A stretch of DNA of 64,000 nt from Bufo bufo (GCF_905171765.1 NC_053392.1:369935442-369999441); one strand, 5' to 3'; counted from the first letter of the stretch, positions 45,641 to 57,983 are shown. The notes: a model not told the origin generated them from the letters alone. Program-made: numbers and translations.

Positions 45641-47643
45641 CAATATTTTTATTTTAGCCATGTAAAATAATAAACTCCAGCGCCACTGCTCTGTCTCTTC
45701 CCTGTGCATGCAGTGATGTAGTGTTGTTGATGTTCCATATGCTGCTACAGCTAATCACGGGCCTCAGTGGTGTACGAAGTGAAACCTCTGAGGCCAATGA
45801 TTGGCTGCAGTGGTATATAGAGCATCACTGCTGCAGACAAACAATATGAGGGAGCAGTGGATCAGAGCAGGTGCAGGTGCAGGAAGGGAAGTTTTTTTAA
45901 ATTATTTTAGATGGCTTCTGGCCATCCTGGGACATACCTGTAATTTGCAGAAGAAAAAAAGAAAACGCCACTGCAGTTGTTGCCACAGATTTGCAAGTCG
46001 TTGTGATCTGTGTATCTCAAAGGATGAACACTGGTGTAAATTCATAGCATAAATTGATATGCTGTATATTTAAAATAAGCATCGCAGGTCAATTTACACA
46101 GTAGATTTTTTCAGTGGCATGTGCTAAAATCTCCTCCACGTTTCAGGCACTCTCTGACAAATCCACAAAACTCATTGTATCTGTCCTGTGTGGGCGTACC
46201 ATAGAAAATACAGAAAATCCTAATGAAACTCCTGGCAGAAACCAATAATGCCAATATGAACAGAGCCTTGATGGTTCCTTCTCTTCAGAAGCTTCTTATT
46301 TAGCCTCTTTCTATATTAATACTCTACTCTGGTTCGTAAAATAGGATTGTATTCGACATCTACAGTGAATATCTAAACTACGGACTACTGTATTTCTTTA
46401 TTACGTCTTTATGTCTCTCATCTGCTCTTTGGATTTTCATACAATAAAGGAAATGTATAAGTTTCCATAGACTGAGGTAAACAGATATGATTTACAAGGT
46501 TAAAAATATCACTCGAAGTGGTAATCCTCAAAACCTATACCGTAAATCTGTATTTGCATTTGATATCTTTATACTTATTGTTTAAGTATTACTGCATAGT
46601 CAGTACTCTTAATACATTCCAGTCTTACATGACCTTAAGGTACGAAAAAAAGTAAAATGACCCCAATGCTGTAACTTGAATATTACTATCACTGCTGGAA
46701 ACCTTTTTTCTGTGACTGGTGGTTCAGGTTTCTCTGCATGGCTCTGTGAAATATAGCGGGTCCGATAGCCAGAGTCAGCAATCATATTTATATATGAGGG
46801 AGAAGATAGAGAAAGGAGGCTTTTGTGCTCCGGTATGACGGGAAATGAACCGGAGTTACCTAGCAACACCTGTCATCCTGACAAGGAGAGGAAAAAGAGA
46901 GCATTTTATCTCACATAGCTCCTTTTCATTATTTGTTAGACTGTTAATGATAAAAGATATGTTACATACAGTCATTTTCTTGGTCAGCTGTTTCTTCAGG
47001 TTAGAATTATTCCTTTTAAACTTTAAGAGCTTCTTTGTTGAAAGTGTTAGTCTTTATAGAAATAAGCGACGGGGGGCACATGTGTGGCGGTAAGAACGAT
47101 AAAGGTTTTTAGCTGTGTTCTTTGTGTGTGGGTGGCAGTTCAACATTACATAGAACTATAAGCAACAGGGACATACGCAGAAATATAATAGATATTTTTT
47201 TTTTTTACTGTATTGATCACACAAAAGCATGAAATGAGAACATTTTTTGTTTCCCGACATTCCCAAAAGGAAACTAGTCTCATTAGAGGCTGAAAATTGA
47301 GAGTGTAGGTGTTACGGAAAATCATTATTCTGCTTTCTATGTCGGGAACCCCGCTGTACTATTTTATAGTGTTACTAAAATGCACATGCCACTCATTGGG
47401 GGTTATTTATTAAACCTTTTCTTTTATCTGTAAGTGTTAATTTTGTTGAGCAAGTCCCTTTTGACAATGTAAGGACCCTTAAACACATGAATTTGGCTTT
47501 GGCATTTCAACAATATGATAGCCCAATCCTTCTTTCAATCTACACCTGCCACCAGGAAAAAGATGGAACTTGCCTAAAGGGTGGTTGGTCTTGCTGAAAT
47601 TGGCAGGTTCGATCAGCATTAATCTAATGTCTATGACAAGCTC
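45641..47643. other. No gene seen
   Basis: Short frames only, AT-rich, with no ends, tandem arrays or RNA genes that I can support. Confidence 0.55.
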
Positions 47644-48335
47644 AAAAGGATTGTCCACCTTTTATTAAGGGGGTTGTGTCATCTCAAGCATTGGTGGCCT
47701 ATCGCTAGGAAAAGCCACCAATGTCTGATAGCTGCAGGTCCCACCTCTGGGACCCTCAGCTATCTCTAAATCGGAGCCTGCAAAGTGAAGGAGAATGGAC
47801 TGCGCATGAGCGGCTGCCCTCCATTTACTGCTATAGGAATTCTGAAAATAGCTGAGTGGCGCACTTTTCTATTTTCAGAAGCCCCATAGAAATTAATGGG
47901 AAGGGCACTGTGCAAGCATTACCACCATTTCATTCACTTTTATTGGGCTAACGGAAATAGCCATCCGCTCTCTTTCACTTTGTGGGCTCTGTTCTAGAGA
48001 CAGGTATGGCTCCCAGAGGTGAGACCCACAGCTATCAGACATTGGTGGGATATACTAGCGATATGCTTGAGATGATGCAACCCCTTTAAGTAATGGCCTA
48101 CCTTCAGGATAGGCTGTCACAAACTAATTGACAAGGGTCCGACACCCTGAACCCCCGCAGATCAGCTGATTGACAATAGTTCTGGCACCATAAAAGAAGC
48201 TTCAGTGATGAGCTTGATCCACTGCAAAGTAGACAGAACTTGCTGGTACTGGTGCTTTTACTGAACAGCTGATCAGCAGATGTACAGTGTGTCGAAGACA
48301 GGCCATCACAATAAAAAGTGGACAACAGCTTTACA
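47644..48335. mobile_element. Outer MITE with AAAAGGATTGTCCACCTTTT end
   Basis: The left end faces an imperfect complement near 48310-48335 ('aaaaagtggacaacagctt'). A second MITE is inserted at 47669. No TSD is visible around the outer element. Confidence 0.6.
47669..48085. mobile_element. TTAA-flanked MITE (piggyBac- or Kolobok-like)
   Basis: GGGGGTTGTGTCATCTCAAG at left faces GAGATGATGCAACCCC at right. TTAA lies on both sides (47665-47668 and 48086-48089), the TSD of piggyBac and Kolobok elements. Much of the interior is palindromic ('agccaccaatgtctgatagc', 'gctatcagacattggtggg'). Confidence 0.85.
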
Positions 48336-48829
48336 AAAAAGGTCTTCTGTTTGCTCAGTACAGACTGAGTAAATAAAGGAAAGCTCAAAGTTCTATCAGG
48401 TTCCCACAAGAGCCCTATATGCGTGTACAACCCTTAAGGGATTTAGGGTGCTCTGACTTTGACAAGCAAATGACTGTTATGGGATCAGTTTATCTTAAAA
48501 CACTATATTGGGCTTGATTTTGGGCAGCATTAGAGATTTGACAGTCTAGAATTATAAGAACATGATTTTCCATGTTTCAGGACATACAATGCAGCCCACT
48601 CCACACCCTAATCTTTTGTGTGGTCTACTGAACATAAACATCACATGCAATATCTCAAGCACTGTTATTTGTATAGTCGTACTCTTTGCACAAACACCAA
48701 TATTTAATAGTTTTCTTTTTTTTCTTCAGTACAATCAGAAAAGCTATAAATTCACATAGGTTGGCTTTTATGGCGGGTTTGTACAGTGTTTCTTCACCTA
48801 AAGACTATCATTTGGAAAATTAGTGCTGT

Positions 48830-49013
48830 CCGCATCCGTAGATCCGTTCCGCGGCCCCGCAAAAAAGATAGAGCATGTCCTATTCTTGTCTGCAATCGCG
48901 GACAAGAATAGGCATTTCTATCATAGGGACGGCTACATTCACGCGGCCGGTATCCGTGTTTTGCGGATCCGCAATTTGCGGACCGCAAAACACATACGGT
49001 CGTGTGAATGTAG
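48830..49013. repeat. Harbinger-type MITE pieces
   Basis: 48933-49013 is an 81-bp palindrome with GGCTACATTCACGCGGCCGG facing CGTGTGAATGTAGCC and 'ttttgcggatccgcaatttg' at its centre. 48830-48932 is a partial copy of the same family. No TSD is visible. Confidence 0.65.
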
Positions 49014-49249
49014 CCTTACAGGTCGATGTTAACGCCAAGAAGAAGAGCACTCCTTTTACACCGTCATCAGCTGATTCCAAATAGATGTCTACAGAACCTG
49101 TTCTATTAAACGCTTATACAAGTAGAGCCCCTGACAGAGTGGAGAGGGTGTCAGCAGTAAGTTTGTGTTGACATCACTGATTATTTTGCCATTCCTCTGA
49201 TCCATCAGAACAATAATCCCCAAAAAAACTGATCATGTCTGTTGAGCAT

Positions 49250-49625
49250 CCGCCTTTAGAATATATAACTGCACCACTGAGCAGCAAATATATTTTTATT
49301 TTGCTACTAATACACGACAAAAAGGGCTTTAGAACATATACCTGTACCACTGAACGGCAAATAGGCCCTTATTTTTTTACACTTATACATGCCACAGAAG
49401 GCTTTAGAAAATATAATTGCACCGCTGAACGGCAAATATATTTTACTTTTGCCACTAATGCACAACAAAAAGGGCTTTAGAACATATAACTGCACCGCTG
49501 AACGGCAAATATATTTTTCTTTTGCCACTAATACACGCCACAAAATGCTTCAGAACATATAACTGCACCGCTAAACAGCAAATATATTTTTCTTTTGCCA
49601 CTAATACACAACAAAAAGTGCTGTA
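49250..49625. repeat. About 75-bp tandem repeat, five copies
   Basis: Units carry 'tagaacatataactgcacc', 'gaacggcaaatatattttt' and 'tgccactaatacacnacaaa'. Starts lie near 49255, 49330, 49401, 49477 and 49552. They lie to the left of a hAT right end, 'attcgctcatctcta' ending at 50258, and probably belong to that element; its left end is not visible. Confidence 0.85.
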
Positions 49626-50240
49626 ATTTTAGCACTTCACCACACAACGGCTAATATAAATATTTCCATGTAATAAACCCTGTTAATGGCTGTAACACCA
49701 CAATACCACAAATGGTTTGCTGGAATTACAGAGCTGTATAATGGCAATTTGGGTGCCCAGTAAGTGCAGCAAGGTGTAATAGGATTGTTCCTATTACCCA
49801 GGCTGTAACCTCCTCTACTGAACCCTGTTCAACATAAATGCTGTGGAATGATTCCTCCCTATCCTTTTCCTACACCTTGAATAATCTTTACCTGCACTTG
49901 TAAATCTTTTTTTTTTAGCTCAATGAAGTCTTTCCTAGAATTGTCCCTAGCGCCTGTGGACGCCTCTCCCTGCACTAAGTACACTGGAAAATGGCAGAAT
50001 CCAAGATGGCTGAGGCTATTTATAGGGTTGTGACATCACAGGGCTGGCTGGCTGCTGATTTGCTGCATGCATGGCATTATGGTGATCCCGCCATCCCAGA
50101 GTTCCTTGCTCCATGTCCTCACAGGTGCAGCAGCCAGTTTAGGAAAAAATGTGATTCGTTGCCACGAAGCATGAGGAAATTCGGATTCGGTGCGAATTGA
50201 ATTTTTCCGGAAATTCTGATTGAATTCCACTTCATCAGCT

Positions 50241-50258
50241 TCAATTCGCTCATCTCTA
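50241..50258. repeat. hAT right terminus without partner
   Basis: TTCGCTCATCTCTA is the complement of a TAGAGATGAGCGAA terminus. A fold-back of 'gaaattcggattcgg' and 'ttccggaaattctg' precedes it. A left end was not found within 1.5 kb. Confidence 0.55.
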
Positions 50259-50408
50259 ATTATTACCATAAATATTTTTTCCCAATATTTGATGTGATTT
50301 TATTGTCACACTCGCCTATTGCTTCCCTCATTGTAGTCTTGCACTATCCTCCTTTTGCTGACTTCACCCATGTTCCTTTAACCCTCCTTGGCCGTTTTCT
50401 GATTGGAC

Positions 50409-50507
50409 TTGACTTACATAGTAACATAGTTTATAACGCTGAAAAAATACATCTGTCCATCCAGTTCAGCCTGTTATCCTGCAAGTTGATCCAAAGGAAG
50501 GCAAAAT
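50409..50507 (-). repeat. SINE/LINE-tail repeat, second copy
   Basis: The reverse complement shares 'ttgccttcctttggatcaac', 'aggataacaggctgaact' and an ATGTTACTATG tail with the copy at 8364-8527, with an extra block between. Confidence 0.7.
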
Positions 50508-50566
50508 AACCATACGGTTAATGTAATTATCACAGGCAGGAGAATACACAGTTTTACACAATGTCT

Positions 50567-51300
50567 TCTGTCCTGGAGACAATTGGGAAGTAATCCAATT
50601 TATCTCCAAGGGCAGAGGCAAAACTCCATTAGCCACATGGTAGCAAAAGACAATAAAAGACATAAGAATATTTAACTGTGCAGCTATTGCATAAAACATA
50701 GACATTTAACATATTTCCAGATAGCTCCGGTCTGAATGCATATTATTAGGTGAATGGCACTCAGACTACACTAATACAGTTCAATTGCCATGGAGCCAAA
50801 TTCTTTCACATAGTCTTTGCAGGGGAAAATCAAGCATTTCAACATGGGGCCATTGTCTAAAGAAAGCAGGCGGGCAACCAGGCTTCTCCAATGCAATGTG
50901 GCGAGATTGGTCTTGTCACATCTACATGGTAGCAAAAGACAAAAAAAGACATAAGAATATTTAACTGTGCAGCTATTGCATAAAACATAGACATTTAACA
51001 TATCCCCAGATGGCTTGGATCTGAGCGCTCAATATATCCGAACAGCGCTCAGATGCCACAAACACAGTCAAATCGCCATGGGGTTTAAGTTTAGCATGGG
51101 CTGATGAGAGGGCCCATAATCCTGGGGCAAGAGGCTGGCAACCAGGCTTCTCCAGCACCCAGTGGCGAGGTTGGTTTCGCCACAAATGGGTTTGCAAAAA
51201 ATTGCAGAAGGCACACGGACCGCTTCCGTACTTTGCAGATCCATAGTTTGCGAACCACAAAATGTTTATGCTCGTGTCCTAAGGAGAATCTAGAAGTCAA
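50567..51300. repeat. About 285-bp tandem repeat, three units
   Basis: 'gtagcaaaagacaataaaag' and 'aactgtgcagctattgcata' recur about 290 bp apart (50640 and 50930). 'ggcaaccaggcttctcca' recurs at 50873 and 51138. The third unit runs into a Harbinger-like fragment near 51205-51290. Confidence 0.8.
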
Positions 51301-51309
51301 ACCAGAGGT

Positions 51310-51996
51310 CTGGATGTGGCTGTGACCACTCTGTTGGATAGGACTAAGGCTTTTTCACAGTCCCAAGTGATGACATTTGTTACAAGATGGTCAGTGGTTC
51401 ATCTGTGACCATGTCCATGAAGGATCCATGTTTGGTCCTTGTGTCTGTTTTTTTCTTCCTTCTATGTGTCATCCATATTCCACTGCTAATCTGAAAATGT
51501 ATTTCCGGAGCATATTTTAGCAATGATCTATGAAATCAACGGACCAAACACTGATGGCATTCATGTTGAGTACCTGGTTTTCATAGATCCATAGACTATA
51601 TGTTTTTGGGATCCATACTCAGGAAAAAAACTGCATAGGGCATGCTTCCGTGGTGTCACATTAAAACCAATGGATACATGAGTGGTCAATGGACACTGTG
51701 GAGAGCACACGTGTATGATTCACTGATGTGAAAAAGGCATGAGAAAGACATTCGGTAGCAGAGTGGGCAAAACATCTGAGTAGAATTTGCATGTTAACTC
51801 CAGGCTTTGTGGGTGTACTGTGTTTTCTCCCACATTCCAAATACATACTTATAGGTTAATTTGGAATTTAAATTTTGAGGCCTAACGGAGATCGGGACCA
51901 CTGTGAGGGAGGAATATGTAGGTGCTATATAATGGAATAAAATAATTAACAATATCATGGCATTGGGACTATAATAAATTTGTTCAAAGCTATTTT
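51310..51996. other. No gene seen
   Basis: Short frames only. I see no repeat structure that I can support. Confidence 0.6.
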
Positions 51997-52101
51997 TTGT
52001 GGGAGAGGCTAAGGCAACTGACGAGGAGAAGCACCTACCCCTGCCCTAAGCTGGCTGAGTTGTGCCCGAACCAGGAGCGAGGGTAAGCCTAGCAGTGGGC
52101 A
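51997..52101 (-). repeat. Split repeat B2
   Basis: Begins 'ttgtgggagaggctaaggc' and ends 'tagcagtgggca', matching B1 except around 'cccgaaccagg'/'cccggagtcagg'. It is the outer 3' edge of the element. Confidence 0.9.
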
Positions 52102-52142
52102 TACCCTAAATGGAACTTGAAAAGAAAATGGGGGGGGCAGGT

Positions 52143-52238
52143 GTGAACAGGAAGCGCCCAGAGGAGTCGGGAACCGGCGCTTAAGAGGGGTCAGACGCCC
52201 CTCCCACAAATTTAGGCTGACATTTTCAGCCTTCCAAC
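52143..52238 (-). repeat. Split repeat A2
   Basis: Shares 'gtgaacaggaagcgcccag' and 'cccctcccacaaatt' with A1. It directly abuts B1 at 52239. Confidence 0.9.
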
Positions 52239-52344
52239 TTGTGGGAGAGGCTAAGGCAACTGACGAGGAGAAGCACCTACCCCTGCCCTAAGCTGGCTGA
52301 GTTGTGCCCGGAGTCAGGAGCGAGGGTAAGCCTAGCAGTGGGCA
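52239..52344 (-). repeat. Split repeat B1
   Basis: Starts 'ttgtgggagaggctaaggc' and ends 'tagcagtgggca'. It lies 47 bp beyond the recombinase stop codon. Confidence 0.9.
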
Positions 52345-52390
52345 AAAAGAAGCGAGGAGACCGGAGTAGTGACAAATCATTTAATTCCCC

Positions 52391-53341
52391 TCAGAGCACG
52401 AGATTACAAAAAGCCTGGGATATCTCGACATTTGGGTTTGGAATGTACCTCGTAAAACAAGAGGAACGCCAACGACCCATTTTTTTAATCACGTGGGGCG
52501 GGACTCCATTTTTAGAAGCTGCAGAAGCAGCCCCAATGCGGAGTGAGTGCCCAGAGATGGCCAGTGGGTTATAACCGAGACCTGATGCCAGTGTCCTGAT
52601 ATGAGATATGAACTGAACAGATGACAGAAAACCCCTGTGGGAAGGCAACAGCGGGCCATCAGGGGGAGCGTCTCGCAGCAGCGCTAGCAATTGTTGGAGG
52701 ACCGTGACCGGACACCAAACATTGGAGGTTCTAAAAAACTTGACCTCGGTGGGAGGCCCGTGCTGGCTGGTCTTGGTGGAAGGTAACCGGAGGACAAAAT
52801 GGTCCTGGGTCCAGGACATTTGCTGCTTCTGCAAACCCTGATGCTTTGAAGTGGTGCTAGTGAACTCGCCTGGCCTAAGGAAACCATAAAATCCGAGGTA
52901 CATAGCTGCCTTAATGACCAAGCTGGGAGAGTGCCCAAAAGGATGCCCATCCAACGCGGAAGAAAGCCTCCTAAACATCTCACCGGAGACAGGCTGTCTT
53001 CGGCCAGGAGAGGCATCCCTGCTCTTCTGGATTCCCCTAAGTGCAGCCTTGACTGCTTTTACCGAAAAAATAGAACCTCCGCCCGGACTGTGAAGCATGG
53101 AGCAGTGCTGGATTCCAGCTAAGTACAGCTTAATAGTATTATAAGACAGCCTGAGGTGGAGATGACAATGGGCAATGAACGCCAAAATGTAGGAGATGTC
53201 GTCCAAGAAACCTTGCAGGTGAGACCTGGAGAATTCCTTATAAATTTTAAGGCCGGCTTGATAATTCCTGGCGGTGTTGGAGGAGAGGGAATGTCTTACC
53301 AGGTCCCTGGCGTATGAAAGGAGGGACTCTAGTCCATCAAC
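52391..53341 (-). CDS. Tyrosine recombinase of the Ngaro element
   Basis: The frame is open from at least 53341, with SLSSNTARNYQAGLKIYKEF forming the N-terminal core-binding part. Counting from the Leu codon at 53206 as 1, the catalytic set is R111 (YGFLRPGE), K145 (PSTKTS), H220 and R223 (GHSLRIGAAS), W246 (MGRW) and nucleophile Y254 (TRYI), all present in order. No stop or shift breaks the domain. I see no clear ATG; the frame overlaps the RNase H region in another frame, so the start is unsettled and a frameshift or ATG-less translation is possible. It would join the linear or circular element DNA to the target. It ends just before the B1 repeat. Confidence 0.8.
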   Translation of the reverse strand, partial: VDGLESLLSYARDLVRHSLSSNTARNYQAGLKIYKEFSRSHLQGFLDDISYILAFIAHCHLHLRLSYNTIKLYLAGIQHCSMLHSPGGGSIFSVKAVKAALRGIQKSRDASPGRRQPVSGEMFRRLSSALDGHPFGHSPSLVIKAAMYLGFYGFLRPGEFTSTTSKHQGLQKQQMSWTQDHFVLRLPSTKTSQHGPPTEVKFFRTSNVWCPVTVLQQLLALLRDAPPDGPLLPSHRGFLSSVQFISHIRTLASGLGYNPLAISGHSLRIGAASAASKNGVPPHVIKKMGRWRSSCFTRYIPNPNVEISQAFCNLVL

Positions 53342-54866
53342 AGGGAATTGAAGGCTGGGGGAGGGGACCCTGTGGAATCTGCTTCTGGCATCACCTGGGA
53401 AAAAAGGGGGTAAATAAAGCGAGACAAAGCATCCGCGACTCCTGGGATGTGACTACAAACAACATGAAAGTTATGGGAAAGGGAGAGCCAAACTAGTCTG
53501 CAGAGGAGGGACATGATCTTGAGTGATTTCGCTCTGCCTTTCAAGATAATGTCGACCAAAGCTTGATTATCGGTGACAAACTTCACAGGCGCATTGGCCC
53601 ACTGATGGCCCACTGATGTCCCCAAACTTGGGCAGCCGCCACAATAGGGTAAAGTTCTAGGAGGGAAGAGGAGCTCAGACCTTCGGGGTTCGACCGGACT
53701 TCTATGGGCCACTGACCAGCCATCCAATGTGACCCAAAGATAGCTGCGAACCCGCGGGACGCAGCTGCATCAGAAAAAACGGTGAGGTATGACGGCCCCC
53801 AAGAAGGCACAAAAAGGGAAATGCCGTTCCATGAGGATAGGAACAGGGACCACATGGCCAAGTCCGCCATGGCATGGCTGTCCAGATGGACGATGCTGTC
53901 CTGGTCAGGAGCCGAAGGCAGCGAAACTGGAGCAGCCTGGAGGTGAACGCCCTGCCCTGTGGCATGATCCTGGAGGCAAAATTGAACTGCCCCAACAAGG
54001 ATTGGAGCTCAAACCTGGAAAGGTGGCCCGAGGACACAGCGTGGGAAATCATTGCCCGGCAACTAGCAAGTTTCTCCTCTGGAAGGCTGGCCTCCATCCG
54101 GATGGAATCCAAGATGATGCCTAGAAATGCTTGGAAAGGACACCCTATTGGCGGGACCCTCGGTCTTAGCATGGGCTACCGGGACCTGCCGGCTTGAAAA
54201 AATTTGGAGCAGAGTAGCCAGATTGTCCGACCCGCCACGTGGACCCTCGATGATCAGGAAATCATCGAGGTAGTGGATGACCGTAGGCAAACCTCCATGA
54301 TGAAGGAGGATCCAATGCAAAGCCTTGGAAAATTGGTCGAACAACCATGGACTACTCTTAGAACCAAATGTGAGTCTATTCGCAAAATAGTAGCGACCAG
54401 CCCACTTAAGACTGTAGTATACCCATAAATGCGGTTGAATAGGAAGGAGCTTGAAAGCGTCTGCAATATCCGCCTTCGCCAACCAGGACCCCCTGCCGGA
54501 GATCACAATGGACTTAATCGCCTCATCAATAGAGGAATATTGCATCGAGAATTCCTCTGATGGGATGAGTGAATTGAGGCTGGGTGTGGCAGAAGCATGG
54601 GGAGCGGACAGATCATAGATTAAATGTTTTTTATTGGATGTTTTTTTAGATACCAGGCCAATATGGTTAATACGCCAGGAAGAAAAAGGAATAACTTCAA
54701 GCGGGCCAATGAGGAAACCCTTGTCAACCTCTGACTGGAGCAACTCTTTAACTGATGCCGGGTCCCCAGAGGCAGACCGCAAGTTATCACCCTCCCAAGA
54801 CGTCTGAGGAAGGGCAATAAGGCCCGTGTGGAAGCCTTCCGCAAAACCAGACAACAGGAATTGCAC
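53329..54866 (-). pseudogene. Reverse transcriptase and RNase H, frameshifted
   Basis: RT lies in 54866-54100, with WLAKADIADAFKLLPIQP holding the first catalytic Asp, LTFGSKSSPWLF and IHYLDDFLII holding the catalytic pair. RNase H follows in other frames: LTVFSDAAASRGFAA near 53800, ELYPIVAAAQVWG near 53650, VTDNQALVDII near 53570 and IPGVADALSRF near 53440. At least two frame shifts (near 54100 and 53650) separate the pieces. Motifs match the DIRS/Ngaro group rather than gypsy elements. Each block is well preserved, so decay is recent. Confidence 0.82.
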
Positions 54867-54929
54867 GAACCCTCTGTCATGATGATCCTGCAGAAGGACA
54901 CCAATTAGATCAAGATTAATGTCGGCTAG

Positions 54930-56037
54930 TCAGGACTGCTTGGCACACCTCTTGGGACAGGCAGAACGAGGGTGAGCCCTGAAACACAATGAGCAGATGT
55001 GGAGAGCCCTGCAGCCATTGAAGACACAACCGCTCGCATTAAAGTTGTTACAGACCTGACTTCTACCCAGGTACACTATGGGGCGACTAAACTTGTAAAC
55101 CCCGGGTGCGGCCAGTGGGGACCCCGAGGGGCCGGGCAGGGACCTATCCTGAATGGGATTGACAGAGTTAGGACACCAGTGTGAGAAGTGAAATTTGGAC
55201 TGGCACCCTGTACATGAAGGAGCCCTGAGACCAGCAAATTGGCAGCAGAAAAGCTCCATGTCGATGTTGGCCCAGTTGGTGACAAACTGGAACTGAACCA
55301 GGGCAGCCGCAGCCGAGAAGGAACGGTGGTAGTCGTAAAACGACGAGCCACCATACTTGTGCCCCAGATCGGTGACAAGGTAGAGATAAGAGTCAGGCTG
55401 AGCTGAACAAATGACGTCCCTAAAAAGACTGAATGCCAGCACGAATCAGGGACGGAGAGTTTCCTATTAAGCCTCGCGTCCTTGGCCTTCAGCACCAGAG
55501 AGAGACATCGCCACAGTTAATGACCCTGTTTTCATGAACGTCTTGTGAGGCGATGAGGATAGATGCCAAGTTCACATCCTTCCCAGCCAAAATATCTTTT
55601 TTGATGCTATCCGGAATGAAATGGAAAGGAGCCACTTGGGGTGTGAGGCTGGTAATACCTGGCAAAGACACCGGAGAAGCAAAGGGCACTGCCGGAGGGT
55701 ATGACGCTTGGGGAGGCGCGGTGTCCTGAGACTCCAGCACCGTCACCCTGGACTGAACGTCCGCAACCGAGCAGACCAGGGAGTCAATAGTGGATTGCAA
55801 CTGGGACAGCGACTGCTGAATGGACGTAATCCCCGACTGGACACCCGATGGGCTGGTCATCAGCAGCTTATACAATTCTGCCTTACGGGCAGAAGCCGGG
55901 TGAGGGATCCTCCTTCTGTTAAGTTCTGCGACCAGCTTTGGAATCGTCCAACTTCTCAGGGACATGGTGCCGGACTTTCCTGAAACTGAAGTTTCAGGGA
56001 CTGACATGGTGTCATCCACGTCCCAAGCTCGCGACAT
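54930..56037 (-). pseudogene. Gag-like protein with SAP domain and zinc finger, frameshifted
   Basis: Likely start 56037 (MSRAWDVDDTMSVPE) or the inner Met at 55965. An N-terminal SAP-like motif reads WTIPKLVAELNRRRIPHPAS then ARKAELYKLL. A short coiled-coil-like stretch (QQSLSQLQSTIDSLVCSVAD) follows. After a frame shift near 55470 the frame continues to a C-terminal Cys/His cluster CNNFNASGCVFNGCRALHIC then SLCFRAHPRSAC, the zinc-finger pattern of Ngaro/DIRS Gag proteins. The open frame upstream to 56700 lacks recognisable protein and is probably leader. Confidence 0.7.
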
Positions 56038-57083
56038 GCTCAACCTGCAGAGAAAGAGACACTTCTGGATGACTATGCATGACCGGAAGGTAGAACGACC
56101 AGCGCCAGGAGGAGAGAGGCTTGTGAAAGACCGAGTAACATACCTGAAGTTGCTGCAGAAGACCTGTGAAGATGTTTTTATTGAAACCGACCTAAGCAAC
56201 GTGTCAGATAAATGGAACCGGCTAGAACCTGGAAGAAAAAGGACATGCAGACTAACCATACCCCTAACCAATACTCGGCCGGTAGGAAGAAAACGGAGCG
56301 AAGCCCGAGTGTGCCGGGAAGTGAGTGAGTGCAGAGAGCATGAAAGAGCATGAGGCGGAGGAAGAGGAACCGGCCCGTAGATGGGCAAAAAACCTTGAAA
56401 ATAGGCAACAAGAGTGACCGGACCTAAACAGAACCACCGGAGGTTGTGACGCGAGTAGATCGATGACCAATGACCCGTGGAGCCAAGGCGACCCAAAGTG
56501 GACCGAACGAAAGTGACAAGTGAACGCGGCCTGTGAAAAGCAACCTCAGCGTGCCTAGCCCGGAGGGCATAAGCGAACCTAACGGAATCCGAGAGGGCAT
56601 AGTGTGGAAAGCGAGAACCGAGCAGCAGGAGTGACGACGGACTGAGCCTGAGAGAATCAGGAGAGGAGACACGATGAGGAACCCCAAAATACTGCACCAC
56701 GTAGCCCGGTGATGGACAGACCTGGCAGTGCCAGGAAGAGGTAAACCAGAAGGGAACGGGCTTGGGCGAACCAAGCGGAAGTGTGGGCAGGGCCTGTGTG
56801 GATCAGGAGGAAGATTGCCATGGATGGAGCCAAAGCCTGGACAAACCCGTCCGACAGCGACAGACCCTAGGAAATCGGTACAGTAGACATGCAAGGAGAC
56901 CAGACCTGAATGTACCAGGCAGACAAGGAAGAACAGAGCCTGGGCGTACCAGGATGAGACTGACAGCGAGATAGACAGAGCCTGGGTGGACCAGGGGAAG
57001 GATACACAATAGAAGGAAACTGAGCGTAGACGTTCACAGGAGGACAGAACTGATCGAGTCGGAAGGACTAACAACTGAAGAGA

Positions 57084-57275
57084 GGACGGCCTAGGCGTTC
57101 CAGGTATACAGAAGTAGATACGAGCCTGGGCGATCCAGGAGCAGAGGTAGAACAAGCCTGGGCGATCCAGGAGACAGAGGTAGATACGAGCCTGGGCGAT
57201 CCAGGAAGACAGAGGTAGATACGACCCTGGGCGATCCAGGAAGACAGAGGTAGATACGAGCCTGGGCGATCCAGG
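57084..57275 (-). repeat. About 35-bp tandem repeat in the Ngaro leader
   Basis: Five units share 'gcctgggcgatccagga' and 'cagaggtagatacgag'. Less similar units extend to about 56800. The open frames here reflect the repeat and are not called as genes. Positions 57276-57983 are leader sequence without features. Confidence 0.85.
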
Positions 57276-57983
57276 GGGAAGCAGGAAAAAAACAAAAAAA
57301 AAACATAAGAACCCAAATAAATTAACATGCACCTATAGTCAAACTGACAAAGTCGGCTCTACTACATCTGCATATCAGTATTTGGTGATGGCAGGGATTG
57401 TGCAAGTGACCAGTGTGCTGTGACTGTGCCTAGTTCTGTCTATGGCTTAATGCTGTGTATTTCCTCCCAGGTGAGTAGCATTCATGTGGAAACACAGCCC
57501 AGCATGCGCTCCATTGTGAGGATCTTGCACACTATGACCAGCTCCTATCAACTACAACATGGAATGTAGAGGTGCTGGTTTATGCTGCAAGCCCCATATC
57601 TCTAGCGGTGTCAGTGTGTGTGCGATATCTGATTTGCAATAAGCAGCTGTATGAAGCATAGAGAAGCAGGGAGGAGCGAGCACAGGTGAGACTGGGCAGG
57701 TATGACATGTAATAACCAGAACACCACCTGTAAAATTTAAAGCACACATGTCCGACAGTGATTCTCAACATGTGTTCCACATTGGAACGCACGCCGTCCC
57801 CGCGACCGGAAGCAGCGCTAAAACAATGGGGAAAACGGTGGCGCCGATCGGAGGTGCCCTGTGGAGGGGACGGGACTGAGGGAAGAAATCTTACCAGTCC
57901 TGGAGACGCGTACAGGTGGTGTACAGGCGGCGGATGATTCGAACTGCAGGAGAGATGGCGAGGCAGCTTCTTATCCAGCGGAT

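Noticed and set aside
48933..49013. A CRISPR-like or regulatory palindrome
   Set aside because: It belongs to the Harbinger MITE family seen elsewhere in the window, and there are no regular spacers.
56424..57332. A 302-codon minus-strand frame with repeated LDRPGSYL-like units
   Set aside because: It follows the 35-bp tandem repeat of the Ngaro leader and has no recognisable domain.
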